Assembly (NCBI GenBank): GCA_027314915.1
Contig: DAHUZZ010000002.1
Span: 1-64,000 of the forward strand
Reading direction: 5' to 3'
Source: Thermoplasmata archaeon
Lineage (GTDB): Archaea > Thermoplasmatota > Thermoplasmata > Lutacidiplasmatales > UBA184
Length of the DNA: 64,000 nt
The notes beneath the pieces are model-generated. The model saw nothing but the letters and a program-made list of their open reading frames with translations. It was not told the origin of the DNA and ran no database searches. Positions 22,866 to 30,464 of this stretch are shown here, piece by piece. Positions within the stretch are counted from its first letter, which is position 1, and each line of letters begins with the position of its first letter. A program made the position numbers and the translations under genes.

Positions 22866-24155
22866 TCACAGCGTGCGCATCGCCTGCAGCAGGTCGCGGG
22901 CGAGCGTGAGGGTCGACACCTTCCCGGCACGCACCGAGCGGAGCACGCCGTTCAGGTGCGGCCGCTCCGAGCCGTCGATGAAGTACGCACGGTGCAGGAG
23001 ACTAGAGAGCATCTCCGGGTAGAGGCCGTAGAGGCGCCGGTTGCGGAACACCTTGGGGGCGCGGCGGTACGTCTGGAGGTCGCGGAGGACGAAGCTCGCG
23101 GCCAGGCGTTCCCCGTAGCGCGCGAGGTACTTCGCCGAGCCGTCGTGGTCGCGGCTCGCCTCCGCGGCGACCTCGCCCGCCAGCCGGCCGGACTCGAGCG
23201 CGAAGTCCATCCCCCGGAGGGTGAGGCCGGCGTTGACGAACATCTGCCCGGCGGACCCGGCGACGAGATACCCGTCGCCCGAGAGCGCCGGGAGCGCCTC
23301 GCGCCCCCCCTCGTTCACCACGCAGCCGCTGTACTCGAGGAGCGTCCCCCCCTCGAGGTACCGGGCGATCAGGGGGTGCTGCTTGAACTCCTCGAGGACC
23401 TCGTACATCGCCACGCCGCGCGCGAGGACCGACCCGAGGTTGAGGATCATCCCGACGGAGAGGGTGTCGCGGTTCGTGTACAGGAACCCGCCGCCTTCCA
23501 CGCCGGCCGGCAGGCCGGTCGCGGCCATCTGGAACCCCTCGTTCCCGCGGAGCTGGAACCGCCGTTCGACCTCGCCCGGCGGAAGCCCGATCACCTGCTT
23601 CACGCCGATGCCGACCGTCTCGGGCGCGAGCTCCGGGGCGAGCCCGGCCCCCCGCGTGCTGGTGGCGTTGAACCCCTCCGCGACCACGGTGACCCGGGCC
23701 CCGAGCACCTCGGAACCGAGCCGGATGCCGACCACGCGGCCGTTCTCCCGGGCGAGCCCGTCGACCCGGGAGCCGTACACGACGGTGGCCCCCGCGGACT
23801 CGGCCTTCGCGGCGAGCCAGGGATCGAGCCGCGCGCGAAGGACGCTGAACGAGTTGAACGGCGGCGCCGCGAACGCGGCGTCGTAGTAGTCGAGGCTCGT
23901 CGCCTGGGTCCGGGTGAGCAGCGTGACGACGTTGCGGGAGATCGCCCGCTCCACCGGGGAGGGCTCCTCCTCCCAGAACCGGGGGAACATCCGGCCGAGC
24001 GCGTGCGTGTACAGCAGCCCGCCCGAGAGGCCCTTCGAACCGGACCGCGCCCCCCGCTCGACGAGGACCACCTGGGCCCCGGCCCGGGCCGCGGCGTAGG
24101 CGGTCGCCGCACCGGCGAGGCCCGCCCCCACCACCGCGACGTCGACCTGGTCCAC
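22866..24155 (-). CDS. fixC: FixC-like ETF:quinone oxidoreductase flavoprotein
   Basis: A 429-residue FAD protein of the geranylgeranyl reductase/FixC family. The FAD loop is VAVVGAGLAGAATAYAAARAGAQVVLVERG. Other family elements are GLSGGLLYTHAL, KQVIGLPPGEVERRF and DGYLVAGSAGQMFVNAGLTLRGMDFALESGRLA, the FixC second FAD contact. FixX, the ferredoxin partner, is encoded at 17249-17542. Together they would pass electrons from EtfAB to menaquinone or ubiquinone at the membrane. The GTG at 24155 immediately precedes the FAD strand and is preferred over longer in-frame starts. It is convergent with etfA. Confidence 0.9.
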   Translation of the reverse strand: MDQVDVAVVGAGLAGAATAYAAARAGAQVVLVERGARSGSKGLSGGLLYTHALGRMFPRFWEEEPSPVERAISRNVVTLLTRTQATSLDYYDAAFAAPPFNSFSVLRARLDPWLAAKAESAGATVVYGSRVDGLARENGRVVGIRLGSEVLGARVTVVAEGFNATSTRGAGLAPELAPETVGIGVKQVIGLPPGEVERRFQLRGNEGFQMAATGLPAGVEGGGFLYTNRDTLSVGMILNLGSVLARGVAMYEVLEEFKQHPLIARYLEGGTLLEYSGCVVNEGGREALPALSGDGYLVAGSAGQMFVNAGLTLRGMDFALESGRLAGEVAAEASRDHDGSAKYLARYGERLAASFVLRDLQTYRRAPKVFRNRRLYGLYPEMLSSLLHRAYFIDGSERPHLNGVLRSVRAGKVSTLTLARDLLQAMRTL

Positions 24156-24340
24156 GGGCGGGGGACGAGGGCCCGGTCTTCTTGGGTCTTTCGCCGTCGG
24201 CCCCCCAGGGCGCCCGCGCACCGCCCGCACTCCGTTCGGCGGCGGGGCGCGCCCGGATCGGACCCGGGGCGCCCCCGGGCACGGTGCGCCGGCGGTGCGC
24301 CGGACGCTTCCGGAGCCCGTGACTAAGAATTAGGGACCAC

Positions 24341-24350
24341 CTTATATTGT
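24341..24350 (+). promoter_or_regulatory. TATA box of the DtxR-like regulator gene
   Basis: CTTATATTGT is centred about 27 nt upstream of the ATG at 24372, the distance expected for a leaderless archaeal transcript. The ATTGTC that follows resembles half of the GGACAAT repeat but has no second arm. Confidence 0.65.
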
Positions 24351-24371
24351 CGGGCCGGATGGACCGGCCCC

Positions 24372-24803
24372 ATGGAAGTGCTCCAGCGGCTCACGCGCCG
24401 GCAGGTCGAAGCGCTCGAGGCGGTGCGGGACCGCGAGAGCCCCCCGCGGGGCGCCCCCCTGAGCGCCATCGCCCGGGCGCTCCGGGTCACCCCGCCGTCG
24501 GCGCTCGACCACCTCACCCAGCTGGAGTCCCTCCGGCTCGTCACGCGCTACCGCGGGAAGTCCCGGCTCACGAGCCAGGGGCGGGAGACGCTCGTCGAGT
24601 ACCGGCGGCATCATCGCATCGCCGAGGGCATGTTCAGCCGTCTCGGCCTCTCGCCCCACGACACCTGCCGGGCCGCGCAGGAGGTCGACCTCGCCCTCTC
24701 GCACCGGACGGTGGAGCGGCTCTGTCGCGCCGAGGGTCACCCCTCGACCTGCCCCCACGGCGAGCCCATCCCCGGGTGCGCCACGCGCGATCGGGGCCGT
24801 TGA
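24372..24803 (+). CDS. DtxR/MntR-family metal-dependent regulator
   Basis: A 143-residue protein: an N-terminal winged helix (QVEALEAVRDRES, then LSAIARALRVTPPSALDHLTQLESLRLVTRYRGKSRLTSQGR) and a C-terminal metal-binding/dimerisation part HHRIAEGMFSRLGLSPHDTCRAAQEVDLALSH followed by CPHGEPIPG. The order HHR-x-x-E, D-x-C-x-x-A-x-E-x-x and H-P-x-x-CPHG-x-PIPG is the DtxR/MntR/IdeR signature and supplies the metal ligands. There is no SH3-like third domain. It would sense Fe(II) or Mn(II). The membrane transporter-like gene follows after 9 nt and is the obvious target, given the shared promoter. Confidence 0.9.
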   Translation: MEVLQRLTRRQVEALEAVRDRESPPRGAPLSAIARALRVTPPSALDHLTQLESLRLVTRYRGKSRLTSQGRETLVEYRRHHRIAEGMFSRLGLSPHDTCRAAQEVDLALSHRTVERLCRAEGHPSTCPHGEPIPGCATRDRGR

Positions 24804-24812
24804 CGGTCCACC

Positions 24813-25814
24813 ATGTCGATCTTCGATACGATCCTCGCACTGTTCAACGGGGCGTCGGCGGCGGGCCTCTCGATCCCCGTGATCCTGGTCATCGGGCTCA
24901 TCCTGGGACTGCTCCACGGGGCCACGCCCGACGAGCACACCTGGCCCATCACCTTCAGCTACTCGATCGGGAGCTACAGCAGCCGGGGCGGGGCCCGGGC
25001 CGGACTGATCTTCTCGACCGGGTTCACCGTCCAGCGGGCGATCCTGACCGCGCTCGGCTTCCTCGGCCTCGCGTCGGTGTACACCGCCTACAACCTCGAC
25101 GGGTACGTCTACCTCCTCGTCGGGTTCGTGATGCTCGTGGCGGGCTGGTACCTGCTGCGCGGCTCGGACATCCACCTTCCCCTCGATCGGGCGATGGAGC
25201 GGGTGTTCGGGCGGTTCTTCCAGGAGCACACGCACCACACCTACGCCGCCGGGGAGGGTCCGCCGCCGGAGGGCCCGGTCGCCGCCGTTCCGGCCCGCAT
25301 GGCGCTCGTCCACGGCTTCGTGGCGGGATGGGGGGTGGGGGGTTTCGCGGTCATCCTCATCTTCGTCCTGGCCCCCCGGATGCCCAACGTCGGCTGGGCG
25401 GCGCTCGTCGGCGTGATGTTCGGCCTGGGCTCGATGGTGATGCAGATCGTGACCGGCGCGCTCTTCGCCCGGCTCGCCCGCGTGAAGAAGCTCAGCGAGG
25501 GGCAGATCCAGCAGATCGGCCGGAGGACGGCGGCCCGGACGCTCTACCTCGGCGGGTTCGCGTTCATGCTCGTGGGATCGATCGTGGCGGCGCTCCCCTG
25601 GCTCCAGGGGTACTACCTCAACACGGGCAACCCCGTGCCGAACCTGAACCAGGTCGGCTACGCGACGGTGCTCATCGTCCTCGTCGTGGGGGTGATCGGG
25701 GGCCACAGTCTCTGGCAGGCCTATCAGGAGACCACCCACCCCGGCCGGGGACCGCCCCCGGGCGTCGGCGCGACGACGACCCGGCCGGGCGGAAAGCGCG
25801 TGCCGCCCCCGTGA
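24813..25814 (+). CDS. Polytopic membrane protein, NicO/UreH-like metal transporter candidate
   Basis: A 333-residue membrane protein with about seven hydrophobic segments. The first helix runs into GLLHGATPDEHTWPITFSYS, with H35, D40 and H42, resembling the His/Asp motif of NicO/NiCoT/UreH-type transporters. A second half begins with ALVHGFVAGWGVGGFAVIL, another His at the same place, suggesting an internal repeat. Between them lies a cytosolic or external loop with HTHHTYA, possibly metal-binding. Co-transcription with a DtxR-like regulator supports metal transport. The cargo is unknown, and related families move other ions. Confidence 0.75.
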   Translation: MSIFDTILALFNGASAAGLSIPVILVIGLILGLLHGATPDEHTWPITFSYSIGSYSSRGGARAGLIFSTGFTVQRAILTALGFLGLASVYTAYNLDGYVYLLVGFVMLVAGWYLLRGSDIHLPLDRAMERVFGRFFQEHTHHTYAAGEGPPPEGPVAAVPARMALVHGFVAGWGVGGFAVILIFVLAPRMPNVGWAALVGVMFGLGSMVMQIVTGALFARLARVKKLSEGQIQQIGRRTAARTLYLGGFAFMLVGSIVAALPWLQGYYLNTGNPVPNLNQVGYATVLIVLVVGVIGGHSLWQAYQETTHPGRGPPPGVGATTTRPGGKRVPPP

Positions 25815-25862
25815 TCTCCGCGGACCCGGTCCCCGGGGATCCCCCACGGGGCGGTCCCGAGT

Positions 25863-25882
25863 CCGGACAATGGTCTAATATT
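25863..25882 (+). promoter_or_regulatory. GGACAAT-type operator-like element and TATA of the AIM24 cluster
   Basis: CCGGACAATGGTCTAA (25863-25878) matches the GGACAATnGTC core of the sulfur-gene repeats and overlaps the A/T-rich TCTAATATT (25874-25882), a probable TATA box. Initiation near 25904 would give a leader of about 14 nt that includes GGGAGGGG before the GTG at 25918. Confidence 0.5.
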
Positions 25883-25917
25883 CGGCGGGCGGCCATTCCG
25901 GCCGTCGGGAGGGGCTC

Positions 25918-26565
25918 GTGGAGCTCGAAACGCTCAAGGGGATCGTGCCGGCGGTGCTCGCGACGCTCGGCGCCCAGGAGTCCGTCTACTGCGAGCACGG
26001 CATCATGCTCTACAAGGACCCGAGCGTGGGCGTGGGGCGCAAGACCATCCAGTCCGGCGGGCTGTTCGGGACGCTCAAGCGCTCGACGCTGGGCGGCGTG
26101 CCGTTCTTCCTCGCGGAGTTCACGGGGCCCGGCAGCGTCGCCTTCTCGCGCGATGGCGTCGGCGAGATCCGCGACTTGGAGCTCGCCCCCAACGAGGTCC
26201 TCGACGTCGCGGAGGGATCGCTGCTCTGCGCCGAGAACCGGATCCCCTACGACATGCTCTACGTCAAGGGGACGAACCGACCGGGCCGGATGATGGGGTT
26301 CTGGATGGACCGGCTGACCGGTCCGGGGAAGATCGCCCTCCACGGCTTCGGCAACATCATCTCCATGACGCTCGCGCCCCAGGAGAAGGTCACCTGCGAC
26401 TTCGGCGCCCTGCTCTTCAAGAGCGGGAGCGTCACGGCGCGGGCCCTGAACCTTCCCTTCGGCTCCGGACTGCTCGGCCGGCTCGAAGCCTACGAGGTGC
26501 TCGAGCTGATCGGCCCGGGCAAGGTCGCGCTCCAGAGCATCGATCCGAAGAGGGTCCTGGGCTGA
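25918..26565 (+). CDS. AIM24-family protein (first of three)
   Basis: A 215-residue AIM24-type beta-rich protein. Family features are YCEHGIMLYKDPSVGVGRK, FFLAEFTGPGSVAFSRDG, GEIRDLELAPNEVLDVAEGSLLC, RLTGPGKIALHGFGN and a final IGPGKVALQ. AIM24 proteins (named for a mitochondrial biogenesis factor) form symmetric beta barrels related to the tryptophan RNA-binding attenuation protein fold. They are widespread, and their role is not established. It starts with GTG behind GGGAGGGG. It heads a four-gene set with a zinc-ribbon protein and two more AIM24 paralogues. Confidence 0.88.
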   Translation: MELETLKGIVPAVLATLGAQESVYCEHGIMLYKDPSVGVGRKTIQSGGLFGTLKRSTLGGVPFFLAEFTGPGSVAFSRDGVGEIRDLELAPNEVLDVAEGSLLCAENRIPYDMLYVKGTNRPGRMMGFWMDRLTGPGKIALHGFGNIISMTLAPQEKVTCDFGALLFKSGSVTARALNLPFGSGLLGRLEAYEVLELIGPGKVALQSIDPKRVLG

Positions 26566-26579
26566 GGAGGAGAACGGAG

Positions 26580-26777
26580 ATGCCGGTTCCCGAGGAGTTC
26601 GTCAAGAAGCGGACCGAGGTCACGATCAGCCGGGCGAGCCTGAAGGAGCTCTCCTGCAAGGGCTGCGGGGCGCCGATCCAGGGCCAGAACATCTCCGGCG
26701 GCTATGCGCGCTGCGAGTACTGCGGCGGCACCTTCGCCCTCGACGTGGGCGCCTCCGAGAAGGGGGGTTCCGCGTGA
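26580..26777 (+). CDS. Small zinc-ribbon protein within the AIM24 cluster
   Basis: A 65-residue protein with a single zinc ribbon: CKGCGAPIQ (C26, C29) and CEYCGGTF (C45, C48). The N-terminal 20 residues are charged (EEFVKKRTEVTISRAS). It starts 14 nt after the first AIM24 gene and overlaps the second by 4 nt, so it is part of the operon. It probably binds one zinc and partners the AIM24 proteins. Similar ribbons are sometimes fused to AIM24-like domains, which would fit a separate subunit here. Confidence 0.85.
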   Translation: MPVPEEFVKKRTEVTISRASLKELSCKGCGAPIQGQNISGGYARCEYCGGTFALDVGASEKGGSA

Positions 26778-27424
26778 AGGCGGAGACCGTCGGGGCGATC
26801 ACCCCCGCGGTCCTCGTCGAGCTCCGGGCCGGCGAGAAGATCCTCGCGGCCCACGAGATCATGCTCCACATGGACGGCCCGGTCAAGGTCGCCCGCAAGA
26901 CGATGAAGCAGCTCGGGGTGAGCCGCACGCACCTCATGGGGATGCACGCCCGGGGGGACGCGGAGGAGAACTACTTCTTCGCGGAGTTCGAGGGACCGGG
27001 CAACGTCACCTTCTCCCGCGACAAGGGCGGCGAGGTCCGGGTCCTCCAGCTTCCGCCGGGGGAGACGATCCGGCTGCGGTCGGGCCACCTGATCTGCTTC
27101 GACGAGAGCGTCCGATACTACCCGATGGTCCTCGCCCAGTGGGTCGTCCAGCGCGGGAACGACCAGGAGACCGAGTACCTCTTCGCCGACGAGCTGACCG
27201 GCCCGGGGACGGTCGTCTTCCAGTCCTACGGGAACATCCTGAGCTTTACCCTCAAGCCGGGGGAGATGATCCGCGCCTCCCCCGAGTCGCTCCTCCTGAG
27301 CGCCCCCACGAACGGGGTCCAGATCGACTGGCTCGCCCGGCCGAACTTCGGCCCCGGGACCGCCTTCCGGCCCGTGCTCGATGTCGCCGGCCCGGGCCTC
27401 GTCATGGTGCACAGCGGGGTCTAG
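26774..27424 (+). CDS. AIM24-family protein (second of three)
   Basis: A 216-residue AIM24 paralogue, the most diverged of the three. It has ILAAHEIMLHMDGPVKVARK, FFAEFEGPGNVTFSRDKGGEV, ELTGPGTVVFQSYGN and VAGPGLVMVHSG at the expected positions. The central loop that reads IGRMIGFWLDRLTGPG in its neighbours is replaced by VQRGNDQETEYLFADELTGPG. The GTG start overlaps the zinc-ribbon stop. Conserved spacing of the GPG turns supports the same barrel fold and possibly a mixed oligomer with the other two copies. Confidence 0.87.
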   Translation: MKAETVGAITPAVLVELRAGEKILAAHEIMLHMDGPVKVARKTMKQLGVSRTHLMGMHARGDAEENYFFAEFEGPGNVTFSRDKGGEVRVLQLPPGETIRLRSGHLICFDESVRYYPMVLAQWVVQRGNDQETEYLFADELTGPGTVVFQSYGNILSFTLKPGEMIRASPESLLLSAPTNGVQIDWLARPNFGPGTAFRPVLDVAGPGLVMVHSGV

Positions 27425-27428
27425 GACG

Positions 27429-28085
27429 ATGGAGATCAAGGTCCAGGGCGAGTTCGTCCCCGTCGCCCTTGTCGCGCTCGCGCCGGGGGAGGAGATCTAC
27501 TGCGAAGGGGGCCTCATGGTCTACTCCGACCCGTCGGTCCGCACCGCCGTCCGCGCGCTCACCCAGGGCGGCTTCGGGCAGGTGCTCCGCCGGACGATGG
27601 TCGGCGGCCTCCCGTTCTTCTTCCATGCGTTCGTGGGCCCGGGCTACGCGGCGTTCAGCCGGTTCACCCCGGGCGAGGTCCGGACCCTCGAGCTCGCCCC
27701 GGGCCAGACCGTCGACATCGCCGAGCACTCGATGCTGCTCGCCTCGAGCTCCGTCCAGTACTCGACCTCCTACGTCGCCGGCACGGGCCGCATCGGCCGG
27801 ATGATCGGGTTCTGGCTCGACCGCCTGACCGGCCCGGGCGTCATCGCCTACCACGGCCACGGCAACATCCTGGGCTTCGACCTGAAGCCGGGCGAGACGA
27901 TGGACATCGACCATGGCGCGCTCCTGCGCAAGGACCCGACCGTCAACGTGCGGGCGTTCAACCAGCCCCTCGGGGGCGGCCTCACCGGCCATGCGCTGAG
28001 CTTCGAGGCGCTCCACGTCGAGGGACCCGGGCGCCTCGAGCTCCAGACGGTCGACCCGACGGCGGGCCGGTCCGCGTCGGGCTGA
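27429..28085 (+). CDS. AIM24-family protein (third of three)
   Basis: A 218-residue AIM24 protein, more like the first copy than the second: YCEGGLMVYSDPSVRTAVR, FFFHAFVGPGYAAFSRF, GEVRTLELAPGQTVDIAEHSMLL, MIGFWLDRLTGPGVIAYHGHGN and VEGPGRLELQ. The ATG at 27429 is four bases after the previous stop; an in-frame upstream start lies inside the second copy and is not used. Three paralogues in tandem point to hetero-oligomerisation or sub-specialised roles. No signal peptide or membrane helix is visible. Confidence 0.88.
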   Translation: MEIKVQGEFVPVALVALAPGEEIYCEGGLMVYSDPSVRTAVRALTQGGFGQVLRRTMVGGLPFFFHAFVGPGYAAFSRFTPGEVRTLELAPGQTVDIAEHSMLLASSSVQYSTSYVAGTGRIGRMIGFWLDRLTGPGVIAYHGHGNILGFDLKPGETMDIDHGALLRKDPTVNVRAFNQPLGGGLTGHALSFEALHVEGPGRLELQTVDPTAGRSASG

Positions 28086-28107
28086 CGGCCTCCGACCGGC
28101 GCCCGCC

Positions 28108-29430
28108 CTAGGCGCCCCGCTCCCGCTCCGCCGGGTCGCCGGCCTCCGCCTCGGGTGGCCCACCGGGGCCGGACCCCGGACCTCCGGGCCCGGAGCCCGC
28201 CGCCGGTCCCTCCGTCCCCTCCGCGGCCGGGATCCGCTCCCCCCGCCAGCCGAAGAAGCGGACGTAGAGGTAGGTGTTCAGGACGAGGGCCAGGGAGTAC
28301 CCGAGGAACGGTATCGGCACGGCCACGTCCTCGATCGCGAACCCGCCCAGGGCGGTCGCCCCGCTCGCGGCGCCGACCCGGGCCGCCTGGTTGGTCCCCG
28401 CCCCCTCGGAGCGGTCCGAGTGGGGGAGCAGCCGCATGAGCGCGGACTGCTGGGCGGGCAGCGCCGCCACCCGGAAGGCCGGCAGCGCCACGTACATCGC
28501 GAGCGCCGGGACGAGCGGCACGAACGGCATCAGGGCCGCGAGCCCCGCGGCCACCCCCCGGGTCATGATGACCGAGGTGACCCAGCCCCAGCGCGCTTCG
28601 AGGAGCGGCGCCGTGAGGACGGAGAACGTCCCGAGGAGGCCGGCGGCGGTCGTGTAGACCGCCATGTCGGGCCGGGCGATGCCGAAGTAGAGCACGAAGA
28701 ACGGGATCAGGAACGGGGAGAGCAGTCCCTGCGAGAAGCCGTTGAGCACCCCCGTCGCGGCGAACCGCCGGATGACCCCCCGGCTCTGCCGCGAGGGTCG
28801 GCGCCCCCGGGCGATGGACCGTACCGGGACCGCGAGCGCCACGACGAACGACGCGGCGCCCAGCACGAGGGCCGCCGCGAAGACCTGCTCGAGGCTGCCG
28901 AACCCCGCGCCGAGCGCGCCGAGGGCGCCCGAGATCCCGACGGTGAAGGTGAACAGGCTGAACCACCGGGTCCGGCTCCCGGAGGGCGTGAGGTCGCTCA
29001 GGATCGCCGTCTGGAGCGGCATCTCGACCCCGCCGACCCCTCCGCCCGCGAGCGATCCCGTGGCGCTGAACCCGCCCAGGATGCTCGCGAGCGTCGCGAT
29101 CGGGAGGGTCGGCGGGAAGAGCAGGAGGAGGGCGGCGATCGGCAGGAGACCGAGACTGCCCAGGTAGGCCGCGCGCATCGCCGAGCGGCTCCCGAGACGG
29201 CCGAACCCGTAGGCGAGGATCGCGGTCGAGAGCGCGCCCCCCGCGTAGATCCCTCCGAGCAGGAACGCCCCGGTGTGGAGCACCTGCAGCATGAGGTAGG
29301 GAAACCCGATCGTGAGGAGTCCCGCGGCGATCCCCCGCAGGATCCGGGTCACGAGGAGGAGCGACCGGCCCCGCCGGGCGGGGGCCGACCCGATCCAGTC
29401 GGCCCCCTCCGGCGCGCCGGGCCCCGCCAC
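28108..29430 (-). CDS. MFS-type transporter
   Basis: A 440-residue membrane protein with about 12 hydrophobic helices in two halves separated by a basic loop (RSIARGRRPSRQSRG). Features of the major facilitator superfamily include GGALSTAILAYGFGRLGSRSAMR (loop 2-3-like) and repeated Gly/Ala-rich helices. The C-terminal 40 residues are a hydrophilic Gly/Pro/Glu tail. It resembles drug/proton-type efflux or unassigned archaeal MFS proteins; substrate unknown. The GTG start at 29430 is 26 nt from TATA-like CCTTACCA (about 29459-29452), indicating a leaderless transcript. Its neighbours are not functionally linked in an obvious way. Confidence 0.87.
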   Translation of the reverse strand: MAGPGAPEGADWIGSAPARRGRSLLLVTRILRGIAAGLLTIGFPYLMLQVLHTGAFLLGGIYAGGALSTAILAYGFGRLGSRSAMRAAYLGSLGLLPIAALLLLFPPTLPIATLASILGGFSATGSLAGGGVGGVEMPLQTAILSDLTPSGSRTRWFSLFTFTVGISGALGALGAGFGSLEQVFAAALVLGAASFVVALAVPVRSIARGRRPSRQSRGVIRRFAATGVLNGFSQGLLSPFLIPFFVLYFGIARPDMAVYTTAAGLLGTFSVLTAPLLEARWGWVTSVIMTRGVAAGLAALMPFVPLVPALAMYVALPAFRVAALPAQQSALMRLLPHSDRSEGAGTNQAARVGAASGATALGGFAIEDVAVPIPFLGYSLALVLNTYLYVRFFGWRGERIPAAEGTEGPAAGSGPGGPGSGPGGPPEAEAGDPAERERGA

Positions 29431-29576
29431 GGGCGCCGGGACCGGCGCGAGTTGGTAAGGGCTCGTCCCCTCCGGGACCCGGAGTCGGGCCCCGCCGGTG
29501 GGCCCTCCCCGGAATCTTCCCGCGGGGCGGGCCCGGTCCGGGGCAGCGCTATCTGGGCCGCCGGCTCGCGCCGCCG

Positions 29577-30392
29577 ATGCCGAGGGTCCACCGGGAGGTC
29601 GCGGCGCAGTTCGACGCGATCTCCACCGTCTACGACCGGACCCGGGAGCCCCTGGCGCCCGAGGCGATCGATGCGCTGGCCCGGGCGTTCGCCCGCGCCG
29701 GCGTACACTCCCTCCTCGAGATCGGCGTCGGGACCGGAAGGATCGCCCGTCCGCTCGGGGACCGTGGACTCGCGATCACCGGGCTGGATATCTCCCGGGG
29801 CATGCTCCGGGAGGCGCGGTCCAAGGGGCTCCGCGATCTCCTCCGGGGGCGGGGCGAACGGCTGCCGTTCCGGGACCGTTCCTTCGACGCGGTCCTGATG
29901 GTCCACGTGCTGCACCTCCTCGACGACCCGGGCGAGGTGCTCGGCGAAGGGGAGCGGGTCGGACGCGTGGGCGCCTTCGCGCTGGTCCACGCCCGGCCGG
30001 CAGCACCGGTCGGCGCCGCCGGGGCGGGCCCGGAGTCCGTGCGGCACGTGCTCCGGGAGGTCCTCGAGGAGATGGGCTACCCGAACACGTTCGGAACTTC
30101 CGGCCCCTGGACGCGCGAGCCCCGGATCCTCGAGCAGCACCCCCCCCGGCGCCTCGAGACCATCACCGACGAGGAGGTCACGGAGTCGCTGGGGTCCTCG
30201 CTCGACCGGCTCGCGCTCCGGGGCCACCGTGGGCTCCTCGACGTACCCCGGGAGGTGCTGGGGTCGGCGATCGCGGTCGCCCGCGAGCGCGTGGGCGATC
30301 GCACGAACACCTACCGCCGTGTCGAACGGCTCGCCTTCTGGGAGGCGGCCCGGCCCCCGGGGGATCGCGGGGGCGGATCCGGACCGGCCTAG
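29577..30392 (+). CDS. Class I SAM-dependent methyltransferase
   Basis: A 271-residue protein with the Rossmann-like methyltransferase core: motif I LLEIGVGTGRIARPL, motif II ITGLDISRGMLREA, then ERLPFRDRSFDAVLMVHVLHLLDDP (motifs III-IV). The N-terminus (EVAAQFDAISTVYDRTRE) is that of UbiE/methyltransf_11-type enzymes acting on small molecules. The C-terminal third is variable and would hold the acceptor site; the substrate is unknown. It is transcribed divergently from the MFS gene. Confidence 0.87.
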   Translation: MPRVHREVAAQFDAISTVYDRTREPLAPEAIDALARAFARAGVHSLLEIGVGTGRIARPLGDRGLAITGLDISRGMLREARSKGLRDLLRGRGERLPFRDRSFDAVLMVHVLHLLDDPGEVLGEGERVGRVGAFALVHARPAAPVGAAGAGPESVRHVLREVLEEMGYPNTFGTSGPWTREPRILEQHPPRRLETITDEEVTESLGSSLDRLALRGHRGLLDVPREVLGSAIAVARERVGDRTNTYRRVERLAFWEAARPPGDRGGGSGPA

Positions 30393-30464
30393 CGGTCGGC
30401 CGACGCCCGCGCGGAACGTCCGGGAGGCGACGCGGCCGCACCGCGGGCGGCCGCGCCCCCCTCC

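Noticed and set aside
17249-24155. Fix genes as evidence of nitrogen fixation
   Set aside because: No nif genes; the Fix/Etf module is used in many other pathways.
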